DNA of 7,759 bases from an uncultured Mesorhizobium sp. (GCA_950071955.1 CATMOC010000162.1:1-7759), one strand, 5' to 3'. Numbered from the stretch's first letter, positions 1-6,708 are shown. Notes: generated by a model not told the origin, from the sequence alone. Program-made: numbers and translations.

Positions 1-1148
1 GGCGTGCCGGGCATCGACATCAGGAGCGAATTCAGGAGTTCGATCTTGCGCCGGTCGTTCTGCAGCAGTGGCGCGAGGCGACGGCGGATGCCGAGGTTGA
101 TCCGCGCGCGCTTGTCCTCGGCATAGGTGCGCCAGAGATAGTCGCGCTCCTGGTCGCTGACCATCTCCAGCGTCAGCTCGTCGTGGTTGCGCAGGAAGAT
201 GCCCCACTGGCACCCTTCCGGGATTTCCGGCGTCTGGCGGATGATATCGGAGATCGGATAGCGATCCTCCTGCGCCAGCGCCATGTAGATGCGCGGCATC
301 AGGGGGAAATGAAAACCCATGTGGCATTCGTCGCCATCGCCGAAATAGGGCCGCGTGTCTTCGGGCCACTGGTTGGCCTCGGCGAGCAGCATGCGATCGG
401 AATAATGCGCATCGAGTTCGGTGCGGATCTTCTTCAGGACCACATGAGTCTCGGGAAGGTTTTCGTTGTTGGTGCCTTCGCGCTCGACAAGGTAGGGGAT
501 GGCGTCCAGCCGCAACCCGTCGACGCCGGCGTCGAGCCACATGTGCATGACCTTCAGCACTTCCCGCAGCACGCGAGGATTGTCGAAGTTGAGGTCCGGC
601 TGGTGCGAATAGAAACGGTGCCAGAAGAACTGTCCAGCCACCGGATCCCAGGTCCAGTTCGACGTCTCGGTGTCGAGGAAGATGATGCGGGTTTCGGGGA
701 ACTTGGTGTCGGTGTCGCTCCAGACGTAGAAGTCGCGCGCGGCCGACCCCGGCTTGGAGTTGCGGGCCTTCTGAAACCAGGGATGCTGGTCGGAGGTATG
801 GTTGATGACGAGTTCCGTGATCACCCGCAGCCCGCGCCGGTGCGCCTCGGCCACGAAGGCCTTGAAGTCGCGCATGGTGCCATAGGACGGGTTGATAGAG
901 CGGTAGTCGGCGATATCGTAGCCGTCGTCGCGCAGGGGCGAGGGATAGAACGGCAGGATCCAGATCGCAGTTACGCCGAGATCCTGGATGTAATCCAGCC
1001 GCCGCATCAGGCCGGCGAAGTCGCCCATGCCGTCGTCGTTTGAATCCTGGAACGCCTTGACGTGCATCTGGTAGATGATGGCGTCGCGATACCAATCGGA
1101 CTGGCTGCGGTCGATCGCGCCGTCCATCTTGTTGCTGATCGACTTCAT
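1..1148 (-). CDS. treS: Trehalose synthase (maltose alpha-D-glucosyltransferase), N-terminal part; runs off the window
   Basis: TreS, a GH13 enzyme (subfamily 16) that interconverts trehalose and maltose in the cytoplasm. The first 382 codons are visible; the 3' end lies beyond base 1. Visible GH13 landmarks are the N-terminal DWYRDAIIYQMHVKAFQDSN segment (residues 18-37), INHTSD with H117, the nucleophile D215 in GLRLDAIPYL, the acid/base E257 in LLAEANQWPED, and the third acid D323 in FLRNHDELT. The 42-residue gap between nucleophile and acid/base fits my recollection of mycobacterial TreS. The ATG at 1148-1146 overlaps the glgE stop as ATGA, and GGTGA seven bases upstream is a usable ribosome site, so this start is favoured; M8 is a weaker alternative. 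TreS feeds maltose towards maltose-1-phosphate and GlgE. Many proteobacterial TreS proteins carry a C-terminal maltokinase domain; whether this one does cannot be seen. It is presumably transcribed from the promoter upstream of glgE. Confidence 0.96.
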   Translation of the reverse strand, partial: MKSISNKMDGAIDRSQSDWYRDAIIYQMHVKAFQDSNDDGMGDFAGLMRRLDYIQDLGVTAIWILPFYPSPLRDDGYDIADYRSINPSYGTMRDFKAFVAEAHRRGLRVITELVINHTSDQHPWFQKARNSKPGSAARDFYVWSDTDTKFPETRIIFLDTETSNWTWDPVAGQFFWHRFYSHQPDLNFDNPRVLREVLKVMHMWLDAGVDGLRLDAIPYLVEREGTNNENLPETHVVLKKIRTELDAHYSDRMLLAEANQWPEDTRPYFGDGDECHMGFHFPLMPRIYMALAQEDRYPISDIIRQTPEIPEGCQWGIFLRNHDELTLEMVSDQERDYLWRTYAEDKRARINLGIRRRLAPLLQNDRRKIELLNSLLMSMPGT

Positions 1149-3202
1149 GCCTGGGTCACCGGTCCGAGGAGACGCCAGATGGCATAGGGCCGCGAATGCG
1201 GATCGAGGGCCAGCCTGTGATGCTTGCCGTACCAGGCGAAGGTGTTGCCGTTGACGAGGTCCTGCACCTCGATCGATCCGTCATCGGGGATGCCGAATTC
1301 CCACAGCGGCACCTCGAAGTCGAACTCGTGCGCGTTGTGCGGGTCGAGATTGACGTGGAACAGGAGATAGCTTCCCGACTTCGGGTCTCCTTTTGAATAG
1401 TAGAGCACGTTGTCATCCCATGCATTGTGGAAGCGCAGCGAGGTGAAGTCGCGCAACGCCGGGTGCTCCGCCCGCAGGCGGTTGATGAGGCGGATGTCGT
1501 CCTTGATGTGGAAGGACTGGTCGAAATCCCAGTGCCGGATCTCGTATTTCTCGGAGTCGAGATACTCTTCCTTGCCCGGCATCGCCGCCGCGTCGCAGAT
1601 CTCGAAGCCGTTGTAGATGCCGTAACTGCCCGACAGCGTGGCCGCCATGATCAGGCGCGTGCGAAAACCCGGTCGGCCGCTCTGCTGGAGGAAGACGGGA
1701 TTGATGTCGGGCGTGTTGGTGAAGAAGTTCGGCCGCATGTAGTGGCGGCACTCCTCCTGGGTGAGTTCGGTCAGGTACTGCTCCAGTTCCCACTTGAGAT
1801 TGCGCCATGTGTAGTAGGTGTACGACTGGGTGAAGCCGACCTTCGCGAGCCGCTTCATCACCTTCGGACGGGTGAACGCCTCCGACAGGAAGATGACGTC
1901 CGGATGCTGGGCTCGAATTTCCGCGAAGACCCATTCCCAGAACGGGAACGGCTTGGTGTGCGGATTGTCGACGCGGAAGATCTTCACACCATGGTCGATC
2001 CAGTAGAGGAAGACGTCCCGCAGCGCATACCAGAGCCCGGGAATCGAATCGCGGTAGAAATGGACGTTGACGATGTCCTCATACTTCTTCGGCGGATTTT
2101 CGGCGAACTTGATGGTGCCGTCCGGGCGCCAGTCGAACCATTCCGGATGCTCCTTGATCCAGGGATGGTCGGGCGAACACTGGATGGCGAAGTCGAGCGC
2201 GATCTCGAGGCCGTGATCGGCGGCTTCCTTCACCAGCCGATCGAAATCCTCGATCGTGCCGAGTTCGGGATGGATGGCGTCGTGACCACCCTCGGCGGAG
2301 CCGATCGCGTAGGGACTGCCGGGATCGTCCTCGGTCGGAGTGAGCGTGTTGTTGCGGCCCTTGCGGTTGGTCCTGCCGATCGGGTGGATGGGCGTGAAGT
2401 AGAGAACGTCGAAGCCGAGGTCGCGCACATAGGGCAGCCGGGCGATGACGTCGTCGAACGTGCCGTGGCGGTTGACGTCGAAGGACTGCGAGCGAGGAAA
2501 CATCTCGTACCAGGCGCCGAAGACCGCTTTTTCGCGCTCCACGATGACGTCGAGCGCCCGCTCGTAGCGGGTCAGGCTGTTGCGGGGCGCGGCCGCCCTC
2601 ATCAAAGCCGCCGTCTCGTCGCTCAAGAGCAGCGAAAGCTTATGTTGCTCATCGGCTTCGCCCTGCAGGGAACTCGCGAGGCTCTCCAGCGCGGCGGCGC
2701 CGTCGGGATCGCGGGGGTTCGCCGCGGCATCGGCGACCATATGACCGGCTTCGGTGATTTCGAGGCTTACATTCTGCGAGGCGGCAATTTTCTTGCGCAC
2801 ATCGCGGGCCCAGCCGCCAAAGAGGTCGCGCCAGGCGATGACCGTGAATTGGTGGTCGCCAATGTCGGGAAACACGATTTCGCCGCGCCAGCGATCGTTC
2901 TCGACGAACTCGAGCGGCGCCTCGGTCCATCCCTCGTCGCCCTTGCGGCGCCACAGGAGCGCGGCGTCGATGGCGTCGTGGCCTTCGCCGAAAACGTCGG
3001 CTTCAATGACGAACGAGGTGCCGGCAACGGTCTTGGCGGGAAAACGTCCGCCGTCGATTTCGGGATCGATGCCCTCGATTGCCAAGCGGCGATCCGCGAG
3101 GTCGTAGAGGCGTTCGCGCTCTGACGAACCTTCCTGCGGGACAAAGGGTTTCGTCTTTTTCGCGATCCTGCTTCCGCTCACTGCCTTGATGACGCTCTTC
3201 AT
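1145..3202 (-). CDS. glgE: Alpha-1,4-glucan:maltose-1-phosphate maltosyltransferase
   Basis: GlgE (GH13 subfamily 3) transfers maltose from alpha-maltose-1-phosphate to the non-reducing end of an alpha-1,4-glucan, releasing phosphate. At 685 residues it has the usual length (about 660-700). Residues 42-145 form the N-terminal beta-sandwich (PAKTVAGTSFVIEADVFGEG). Residues 205-580 are the catalytic barrel, with YFTPIHPIGRTNRKGRNN (268-285), nucleophile D412 in FRVDNPHTKP, acid/base E441 in FLSEAFTRP, YTYYTWRN (461-468) and the probable third acid D499 in FTNTPDINP. A beta-sandwich closes the protein. The 29-residue spacing of D412 and E441 equals that of the characterised Streptomyces enzyme (D394/E423). 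The start is well fixed: the next methionine is residue 155 and no in-frame start was seen just upstream. Its own ribosome site is weak (GGA only). It overlaps treS by ATGA at its end, and by ATGA at its start overlaps a short ORF that has a good ribosome site. An EcfG-type promoter lies upstream. Confidence 0.96.
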   Translation of the reverse strand: MKSVIKAVSGSRIAKKTKPFVPQEGSSERERLYDLADRRLAIEGIDPEIDGGRFPAKTVAGTSFVIEADVFGEGHDAIDAALLWRRKGDEGWTEAPLEFVENDRWRGEIVFPDIGDHQFTVIAWRDLFGGWARDVRKKIAASQNVSLEITEAGHMVADAAANPRDPDGAAALESLASSLQGEADEQHKLSLLLSDETAALMRAAAPRNSLTRYERALDVIVEREKAVFGAWYEMFPRSQSFDVNRHGTFDDVIARLPYVRDLGFDVLYFTPIHPIGRTNRKGRNNTLTPTEDDPGSPYAIGSAEGGHDAIHPELGTIEDFDRLVKEAADHGLEIALDFAIQCSPDHPWIKEHPEWFDWRPDGTIKFAENPPKKYEDIVNVHFYRDSIPGLWYALRDVFLYWIDHGVKIFRVDNPHTKPFPFWEWVFAEIRAQHPDVIFLSEAFTRPKVMKRLAKVGFTQSYTYYTWRNLKWELEQYLTELTQEECRHYMRPNFFTNTPDINPVFLQQSGRPGFRTRLIMAATLSGSYGIYNGFEICDAAAMPGKEEYLDSEKYEIRHWDFDQSFHIKDDIRLINRLRAEHPALRDFTSLRFHNAWDDNVLYYSKGDPKSGSYLLFHVNLDPHNAHEFDFEVPLWEFGIPDDGSIEVQDLVNGNTFAWYGKHHRLALDPHSRPYAIWRLLGPVTQA

Positions 3203-3297
3203 CGGGCATCCGGGACGAAGGAGTCGAAGAAACGGGCGAACGCGGAATGTGCGGCGCCCAAGGCGTTTTTCGAAGGATTCGTGTGTCGCCCTAGCAT
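3199..3297 (-). CDS. Possible 32-residue leader ORF of the glgE operon
   Basis: A short ORF (MLGRHTNPSK..., ending SFVPDAR) in the glgE 5' leader. GGGAG at 3308-3304 lies six bases before its ATG (3297-3295), a much better ribosome site than glgE's own. Its TGA overlaps the glgE ATG as ATGA, so ribosomes finishing it could restart on glgE. It starts about 28 bases downstream of the -10 element of the EcfG-like promoter, the normal position for a first cistron. The peptide has no motif I recognise and no clear membrane segment; the run SAFARFFDSFV could form an amphipathic helix. It is not in the glgE frame and glgE has a complete N-domain without it, so a frameshifted glgE extension is unlikely. 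It could be a coupling or regulatory leader, a genuine small protein, or chance. Confidence 0.45.
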   Translation of the reverse strand: MLGRHTNPSKNALGAAHSAFARFFDSFVPDAR

Positions 3298-3324
3298 CAG
3301 TGTCTCCCGGCCTATGTAACTTGA

Positions 3325-3349
3325 AACAGCACCACCCGTCAAAAGTTCC
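3325..3349 (-). promoter_or_regulatory. EcfG-type (general stress sigma) promoter of the glgE-treS operon
   Basis: On the minus strand GGAAC (3349-3345), then 16 bases, then TGTT (3328-3325). The alphaproteobacterial EcfG consensus is GGAAC-N16/17-CGTT; only the least conserved base differs. A transcript would start around 3316-3319, just upstream of the leader ORF's ribosome site and about 115 bases before the glgE ATG. Confidence 0.65.
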
Positions 3350-3398
3350 GCCTCGTCGGACCGACTCGCGAGCCCCGCGTGAATTTCGATTCGCTCAT

Positions 3399-3423
3399 GG
3401 AACAAGGATAATCGCCCTGCGTT
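3399..3423 (+). promoter_or_regulatory. EcfG-type promoter of the 95-residue protein gene
   Basis: GGAAC (3399-3403), exactly 16 bases, then CGTT (3420-3423): a perfect match to the EcfG consensus GGAAC-N16/17-CGTT. The expected start of transcription, near 3430, leaves a leader of about 40 bases before the ATG at 3470. It is back to back with the glgE promoter, with about 50 bases between the two -35 elements. Confidence 0.75.
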
Positions 3424-3469
3424 ATCGCGTTGCGCGGGCAGTGCGCCAAGAAACCGCCGGGAGGATTTC

Positions 3470-3757
3470 ATGAACATGTTGAGCCGCCGGTTCGCGGGCG
3501 AGGGCAAACCGCTCTCTGCCATCGATGAGCCGGAATCCACGATTCGCTTCGCTACCACCTGCGGCGCCACCGTGACGATCGACGTCACCGAGGGCGCGCG
3601 CGCCAGCCAGGAAGACGTCCTGGTTCGCGCCAAGGAGGCCGTGAAGCAGCTCGCCGCCGCTTTCGAAGCCGCCGATGCGGAGCGTAAGAGGTCGGAACTG
3701 CGCCGTCCCAACGAGATAGATGCCGGCGCGCTGTTCCGTTCCTGGGCCTATCGCTGA
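3470..3757 (+). CDS. Small protein of unknown function (95 residues), stress-promoter driven
   Basis: I do not recognise a family. The ATG at 3470 follows GGAGG (3460-3464) with five bases between, a strong ribosome site; M3 is an in-frame alternative. Residues 24-29 (TIRFAT) and 33-39 (ATVTIDV) look like two beta strands, followed by a charged helix at about 45-75 (SQEDVLVRAKEAVKQLAAAF...), then a basic tail ending in GALFRSWAYR. There is no signal peptide or membrane segment, so it is probably cytoplasmic. It is preceded by a perfect EcfG-type promoter, implying induction in general stress. The convergent gene ending at 3851 encodes a protein with a similar strand-strand-helix core and may be a distant paralogue. 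That the gene is real is fairly sure (ribosome site, promoter, codon pattern); its role is unknown. Confidence 0.75.
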   Translation: MNMLSRRFAGEGKPLSAIDEPESTIRFATTCGATVTIDVTEGARASQEDVLVRAKEAVKQLAAAFEAADAERKRSELRRPNEIDAGALFRSWAYR

Positions 3758-3768
3758 GTGAATCAATC

Positions 3769-3800
3769 GAGGGGTCCGCGGATGTCCGTTGCGACCCCTC
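3769..3800. terminator. Hairpin between two convergent genes, probable terminator
   Basis: GAGGGGTC (3769-3776) pairs perfectly with GACCCCTC (3793-3800) across 16 bases, which can themselves form a small CGG/CCG stem. It begins 12 bases after the stop of the plus-strand gene at 3757. There is no T-run on either side, so intrinsic termination would be weak; the position between two convergent stops is the main argument. Confidence 0.45.
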
Positions 3801-3822
3801 CTCCCCTTGCGTCTTCGAAGCG

Positions 3823-3842
3823 GTGCCGCCGTCCGGCGGCAC
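3823..3842 (-). terminator. Strong hairpin just after the minus-strand small gene
   Basis: GTGCCGCC (3823-3830) and GGCGGCAC (3835-3842) form a perfect 8-bp GC-rich stem with a 4-base loop, nine bases beyond the stop codon of the gene ending at 3851. No T-run follows on the minus strand. A related hairpin, GGTGCCG (3857-3863) with CGGCACC (3868-3874), lies inside the 3' end of that gene, and GCGGTGCCGC occurs in both (3820-3829 and 3855-3864). It may stop transcription or protect the mRNA end. Confidence 0.45.
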
Positions 3843-3850
3843 GTTCTCGT

Positions 3851-4171
3851 TCAGGCGGTGCCGCGATCGGCACCTTCCGAGGTGTGGGTCCGCGCTTGCG
3901 TCTCTTCCACCGGGCGGCTCAGTCCGCCGGCCGGGCTGGCAATCGTTTCGTGGGATGTCGTGCGCCGCTTGTGCCCTGTCCCCTGGCGGGCGACGCGCGA
4001 TACGATTTCGTAGGCTGCCTCGATGACTTCGTCGCGGCTGTACGCGTCTTCCCTCGCCGCCAGCCGGCATTCGACCGTGACATTCTCGCCGGCGTCGCCG
4101 ATGAACTGGACGGAATAGTGTGGGGTAGCGGCGTCGCTGTGATGGATTACATGCGGCTCGAACTGGGCCAT
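3851..4171 (-). CDS. Small protein of unknown function (106 residues), stress-promoter driven
   Basis: No family recognised. The ATG at 4171-4169 (MAQFEPHVIHHSD...) is chosen because GAGG lies seven bases upstream and an EcfG-type promoter ends about 30 bases upstream; starting further upstream (up to 4276) would place the promoter inside the gene. Residues 19-24 (YSVQFI) and 30-36 (NVTVECR) look like beta strands, followed by a helix at 45-63 (SRDEVIEAAYEIVSRVARQ). From residue 64 on the chain is rich in G, T, S, R, E and H, probably disordered. It has no signal peptide or membrane segment. The core aligns with residues 27-62 of the convergent 95-residue protein (shared F, G, VT, AR, S..(D/E)V, A, E, V, A; three-residue gap). 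An opposite-strand ORF covers it but is arginine- and proline-rich and lacks a good ribosome site. Confidence 0.7.
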   Translation of the reverse strand: MAQFEPHVIHHSDAATPHYSVQFIGDAGENVTVECRLAAREDAYSRDEVIEAAYEIVSRVARQGTGHKRRTTSHETIASPAGGLSRPVEETQARTHTSEGADRGTA

Positions 4172-4200
4172 GGTGGAACCTCGATCTCGTTCCGGGCTAC

Positions 4201-4225
4201 AACCCCGCCACGCCCGGCAAGTTCC
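4201..4225 (-). promoter_or_regulatory. EcfG-type promoter of the 106-residue protein gene
   Basis: On the minus strand GGAAC (4225-4221), 16 bases, GGTT (4204-4201). The invariant GGAAC and GTT parts of the EcfG consensus are present; only the base before GTT differs. The predicted transcript start, near 4194, gives a leader of about 20 bases containing the GAGG ribosome site. Confidence 0.6.
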
Positions 4226-4268
4226 CCAGGCCGGGAGCTTGTAGTCGGCCACTGAAGCGCAAACGAGT

Positions 4269-5048
4269 GTGGACAATCAATTCATGAACGAGACACAGGA
4301 AGCGGCCGACTTTGCTTCGATGTCGCTTGACCCGGCGAGGACGGCATTCTTCTTCGACTTCGACGGCACTCTTGCCGAGATCGTCGACGACCCTAAAGCG
4401 GTGACGATCGGCGACGACGTCCGCGATGCACTCGTGGCCATCCGCGATGCGGCGGGCGGGGCCCTGGCGGTCATCTCGGGCCGGGAGATCGCCGCGATCG
4501 ACCGCTTTCTCGCGCCGCTCACGCTACCCGTCGGTGGAGCGCACGGGTCGGAACGCCGGGGCGTCGCGGGCGAGGTGCATCGCGCCGCCGTCGATCCGCG
4601 CGACCTCGACCGGCTGGCGGAGCGCGTCGCGAATTTCGCCCGCGGCGTTCCAGGCACCACGGTGGAGACTAAGCGGACCTCGGTCGCGCTGCACTACAGG
4701 CGCAATCCGTCGGCCGAACGGAACTGCATCGCCTTCGCAGAAGAACTGGCGGGCGAATATGCTTCGGCTTCCCTGCTCGCAGGCAAGATGGTGCTGGAAT
4801 TCAAGTTCAGCGCCCGCACGAAGGCCGACGTGATCGGCGACTTCATGGCGGAGGAGCCGTTTTGCGGACGCCGCCCGGTTTATTTCGGCGACGACGTGAC
4901 GGACGAGGATGCGTTTCGCGTCCTGCCGGAATGGGACGGGTTGGCGGTCAAGATCGGCGAGGGACCGAGTATCGCCCGATACCGCCTCGCCGACCCGGCG
5001 GCGCTGCATGCATGGATGAAGCGCCTGGCGAAGGGCGAGAGCCGATAG
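4269..5048 (+). CDS. otsB: Trehalose-6-phosphate phosphatase
   Basis: OtsB removes phosphate from trehalose-6-phosphate to give trehalose, the second step of the OtsA-OtsB route. It is a HAD-superfamily phosphatase (type IIB cap) of 259 residues, close to the usual 250-270. HAD motif I is DFDGTLAEI with nucleophile D30 and acid/base D32; motif II is AVISGRE (S70); the motif III lysine is K185 in ARTKADVI; motif IV is YFGDDVTDEDAF with D208, D209 and D212. The start is uncertain: a GTG at 4269 gives the length quoted, while the ATG at 4284 would remove five residues; both have weak ribosome sites and either leaves the catalytic core whole. otsA follows after 83 bases. No EcfG-type promoter was found directly upstream, unlike its neighbours, so its own promoter is unidentified. 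Confidence 0.95.
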   Translation: MDNQFMNETQEAADFASMSLDPARTAFFFDFDGTLAEIVDDPKAVTIGDDVRDALVAIRDAAGGALAVISGREIAAIDRFLAPLTLPVGGAHGSERRGVAGEVHRAAVDPRDLDRLAERVANFARGVPGTTVETKRTSVALHYRRNPSAERNCIAFAEELAGEYASASLLAGKMVLEFKFSARTKADVIGDFMAEEPFCGRRPVYFGDDVTDEDAFRVLPEWDGLAVKIGEGPSIARYRLADPAALHAWMKRLAKGESR

Positions 5049-5069
5049 CGCGGAACGGATCGGTCCGCG
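5049..5069 (+). other. Hairpin after the otsB stop that covers the otsA -35 element
   Basis: CGCGGA (5049-5054) pairs with TCCGCG (5064-5069) around a 9-base loop, beginning on the base after the otsB stop codon. The GGAAC of the otsA promoter (5052-5056) lies within it. In an otsB transcript it could act as a weak attenuator or 3' end; no T-run follows. It may be incidental in GC-rich DNA. Confidence 0.3.
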
Positions 5070-5077
5070 AGGCTGTT
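5052..5077 (+). promoter_or_regulatory. EcfG-type promoter of otsA
   Basis: GGAAC (5052-5056), 17 bases, TGTT (5074-5077), fitting GGAAC-N16/17-CGTT except for the first base of the -10. The predicted start near 5085 leaves a leader of about 47 bases before the otsA ATG. Control of otsA by the general stress sigma factor RpoE2 has been reported in Sinorhizobium meliloti, which supports the reading. Confidence 0.6.
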
Positions 5078-5131
5078 ACACTTGCAGGTAGGACGAAACA
5101 CGGAGACGAGTAAATTGGGGAGAACCGAACG

Positions 5132-6520
5132 ATGAGCCGGGTTGTGGTGGTCTCGAACAGGGTGGCGGACCTTCGCAAGACGACACAATCGGGCGGACTG
5201 GCCGTTGCGGTCGCCGACGCGCTGAAGGCCAAGGGCGGGGTGTGGTTCGGCTGGGACGGCAACACGCTGGAGGACGAGAGCGAAAAACTCGTAGTCGATA
5301 CCATCGGAAGCGTCGACGTCATTTCCACACCGATGACGATCGAGGACTACACGCAATACTACATCGGATATTCCAACAGCGTATTGTGGCCCCTCTTCCA
5401 CTACCGGACCGACCTCGTCGACTACCGGCCCCAGTATTTCGAAGGCTATATGCGGGTGAACGGCAAGTTCGCCTTCCTTCTTAAGCCCTTCCTCTTGCAG
5501 GACGACCTGGTCTGGGTCCACGACTATCACCTGATCCCGCTCGCGGCGCGTCTTCGCACGCTGGGATGCCAGCAGAAAATCGGCTTCTTCCTGCACATTC
5601 CCTTTCCCCCACCTGACATCCTCGCCGCTTTGCCCAACCATCTGGCGCTGGTGGAATCGCTGCTCCAGTACGACCTGGTAGGATTTCAGACTTCGGCCGA
5701 CATGAACAATTTCCATCGCTGCGCGGAGGATTTCTTCCCGGATTCCATCGGGGAAGACGGCGAGATCACCTACAAGGGTCGACGAGTGCGCCTGCTGCGC
5801 CTGCCGATCGGGATCGACGTCGATTCATTCATCGAAATGGCGAGGTCCGGCGTGGAGGAGGTCAGCATCGACCGGATGCGCCGCGCCATCCTTGGCCAGC
5901 ATCAGGTCATCGGCGTGGACCGCCTCGACTACTCCAAAGGCATTCCGGAACGTTTCGAGGCCTTCTCGCGGATGCTCCATCTTCATCCAGAGCTCGAAAA
6001 GACAGTTTCCTTCCTGCAGATCGCCCCGCCGACGCGGGAAGACGTGACGGCCTACTCGGAGATCCGCGAGAAGCTCGAAGGCCTGGCAGGGTCGATCAAC
6101 GGCAAGTTCGCCGATTTCGACTGGACGCCGATCCGCTACATCCACCGGCCAATCCAGCGCCCAATCCTGGCCGCCATGTTCCGCGCCAGCCAGGTGGGGC
6201 TCGTGACGCCGCTTCGCGACGGCATGAACCTGGTTGCAAAGGAATACGTGGCAGCTCAGGACCCCGAAGATCCCGGCGTTCTGATCCTGTCGCAGTTTGC
6301 TGGAGCCGCCGAGGAACTGCACGAGGCCCTCATCGTCAATCCGCACGATACGGACGAGATGGCGAAACAGATGTATCGCGCCATCAAGATGCCGCTCGAA
6401 GAGAGAAGGTGGCGCCACGAAAAGCTGCTCGAACGGGTGAGGGAGAGCGAGGCCGGAACCTGGATGCAGAACTTTCTCGACGTTCTCGAGGGCGACAACG
6501 CGCAGGGCGCGTCCCACTAG
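5132..6520 (+). CDS. otsA: Trehalose-6-phosphate synthase
   Basis: OtsA (GT20, retaining GT-B glycosyltransferase) joins glucose from UDP-glucose to glucose-6-phosphate, giving trehalose-6-phosphate in the cytoplasm. It has 462 residues, normal for bacterial OtsA. Key residues match the E. coli enzyme with a one- or two-residue offset: R10 in VVVVSNRV, G21-G22, W41, Y77 and W86 in YYIGYSNSVLWPLFHYR, D131 in VWVHDYHLIPL, H155 in FFLHIPFPP, R264 and K269 in GVDRLDYSKGIPERF, R302, and D363 and E371 in PLRDGMNLVAKEY. Nothing essential is missing. The ATG at 5132 follows GGGGAG (5117-5122) by nine bases. otsB lies 83 bases upstream in the order otsB-otsA; an EcfG-type promoter in the gap can drive otsA alone. 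The product passes to OtsB; the trehalose can protect the cell or enter TreS-GlgE encoded on the other strand. Confidence 0.97.
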   Translation: MSRVVVVSNRVADLRKTTQSGGLAVAVADALKAKGGVWFGWDGNTLEDESEKLVVDTIGSVDVISTPMTIEDYTQYYIGYSNSVLWPLFHYRTDLVDYRPQYFEGYMRVNGKFAFLLKPFLLQDDLVWVHDYHLIPLAARLRTLGCQQKIGFFLHIPFPPPDILAALPNHLALVESLLQYDLVGFQTSADMNNFHRCAEDFFPDSIGEDGEITYKGRRVRLLRLPIGIDVDSFIEMARSGVEEVSIDRMRRAILGQHQVIGVDRLDYSKGIPERFEAFSRMLHLHPELEKTVSFLQIAPPTREDVTAYSEIREKLEGLAGSINGKFADFDWTPIRYIHRPIQRPILAAMFRASQVGLVTPLRDGMNLVAKEYVAAQDPEDPGVLILSQFAGAAEELHEALIVNPHDTDEMAKQMYRAIKMPLEERRWRHEKLLERVRESEAGTWMQNFLDVLEGDNAQGASH

Positions 6521-6551
6521 GCCGCCCGGAAGAAATCGGAACGAGGCCGAC

Positions 6552-6576
6552 GGTCGCCGCAGACACGGCTGCGACC
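6552..6576 (+). terminator. Candidate otsA terminator in a hairpin-rich gap
   Basis: GGTCGC (6552-6557) pairs with GCGACC (6571-6576), extended by two more pairs after one mismatch, 31 bases after the otsA stop; CCTCCCTTT follows within a few bases, a poor T-run. The rest of the 6521-6708 gap holds further inverted repeats (GCCGGC at 6601-6606 and 6621-6626; TGCCGG at 6620-6625 with CCGGCA at 6650-6655; the near-palindrome GTGCATTGCAC at 6637-6647). I see no convincing gene in it. Confidence 0.4.
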
Positions 6577-6708
6577 CGCACCTCCCTTTGCCAACGAATA
6601 GCCGGCGGCCGCAGCCGCGTGCCGGCCATTGCCCGCGTGCATTGCACCACCGGCAAGCTGCGCACCTGGCTTCGTTCCCTCACCGCAGCGGGAAAGTTCC
6701 GGCGCTGT

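Noticed and set aside
183..1043. Open frame of 286 codons on the plus strand opposite treS
   Set aside because: The opposite strand encodes clear TreS with catalytic residues in place; this frame is an antisense by-product of codon bias.
1427..3124. Long open frame of 565 codons on the plus strand opposite glgE
   Set aside because: It is antisense to a full-length, motif-complete GlgE. Such open antisense frames are common in GC-rich DNA, and its translation shows no recognisable domain.
3199..3711. Minus-strand open frame of 170 codons overlapping the 95-residue gene
   Set aside because: Most of it is antisense to a gene with a strong ribosome site and promoter; only its last 32 codons, with their own ribosome site, are kept as a leader candidate.
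4175..4200. GGAAC on the plus strand as a possible stress promoter for otsB
   Set aside because: The bases 16-17 further on read GCTA/CTAC, not NGTT, so it does not match.
3758..4255. Plus-strand open frame of 165 codons starting at a GTG directly after the 95-residue gene
   Set aside because: It is arginine/proline-rich, lacks a good ribosome site, runs through the hairpins and is antisense to the better supported 106-residue gene.
6538..6562. GGAAC just after otsA as a further EcfG-type promoter
   Set aside because: No GTT at the required distance, and no start codon with a ribosome site nearby.
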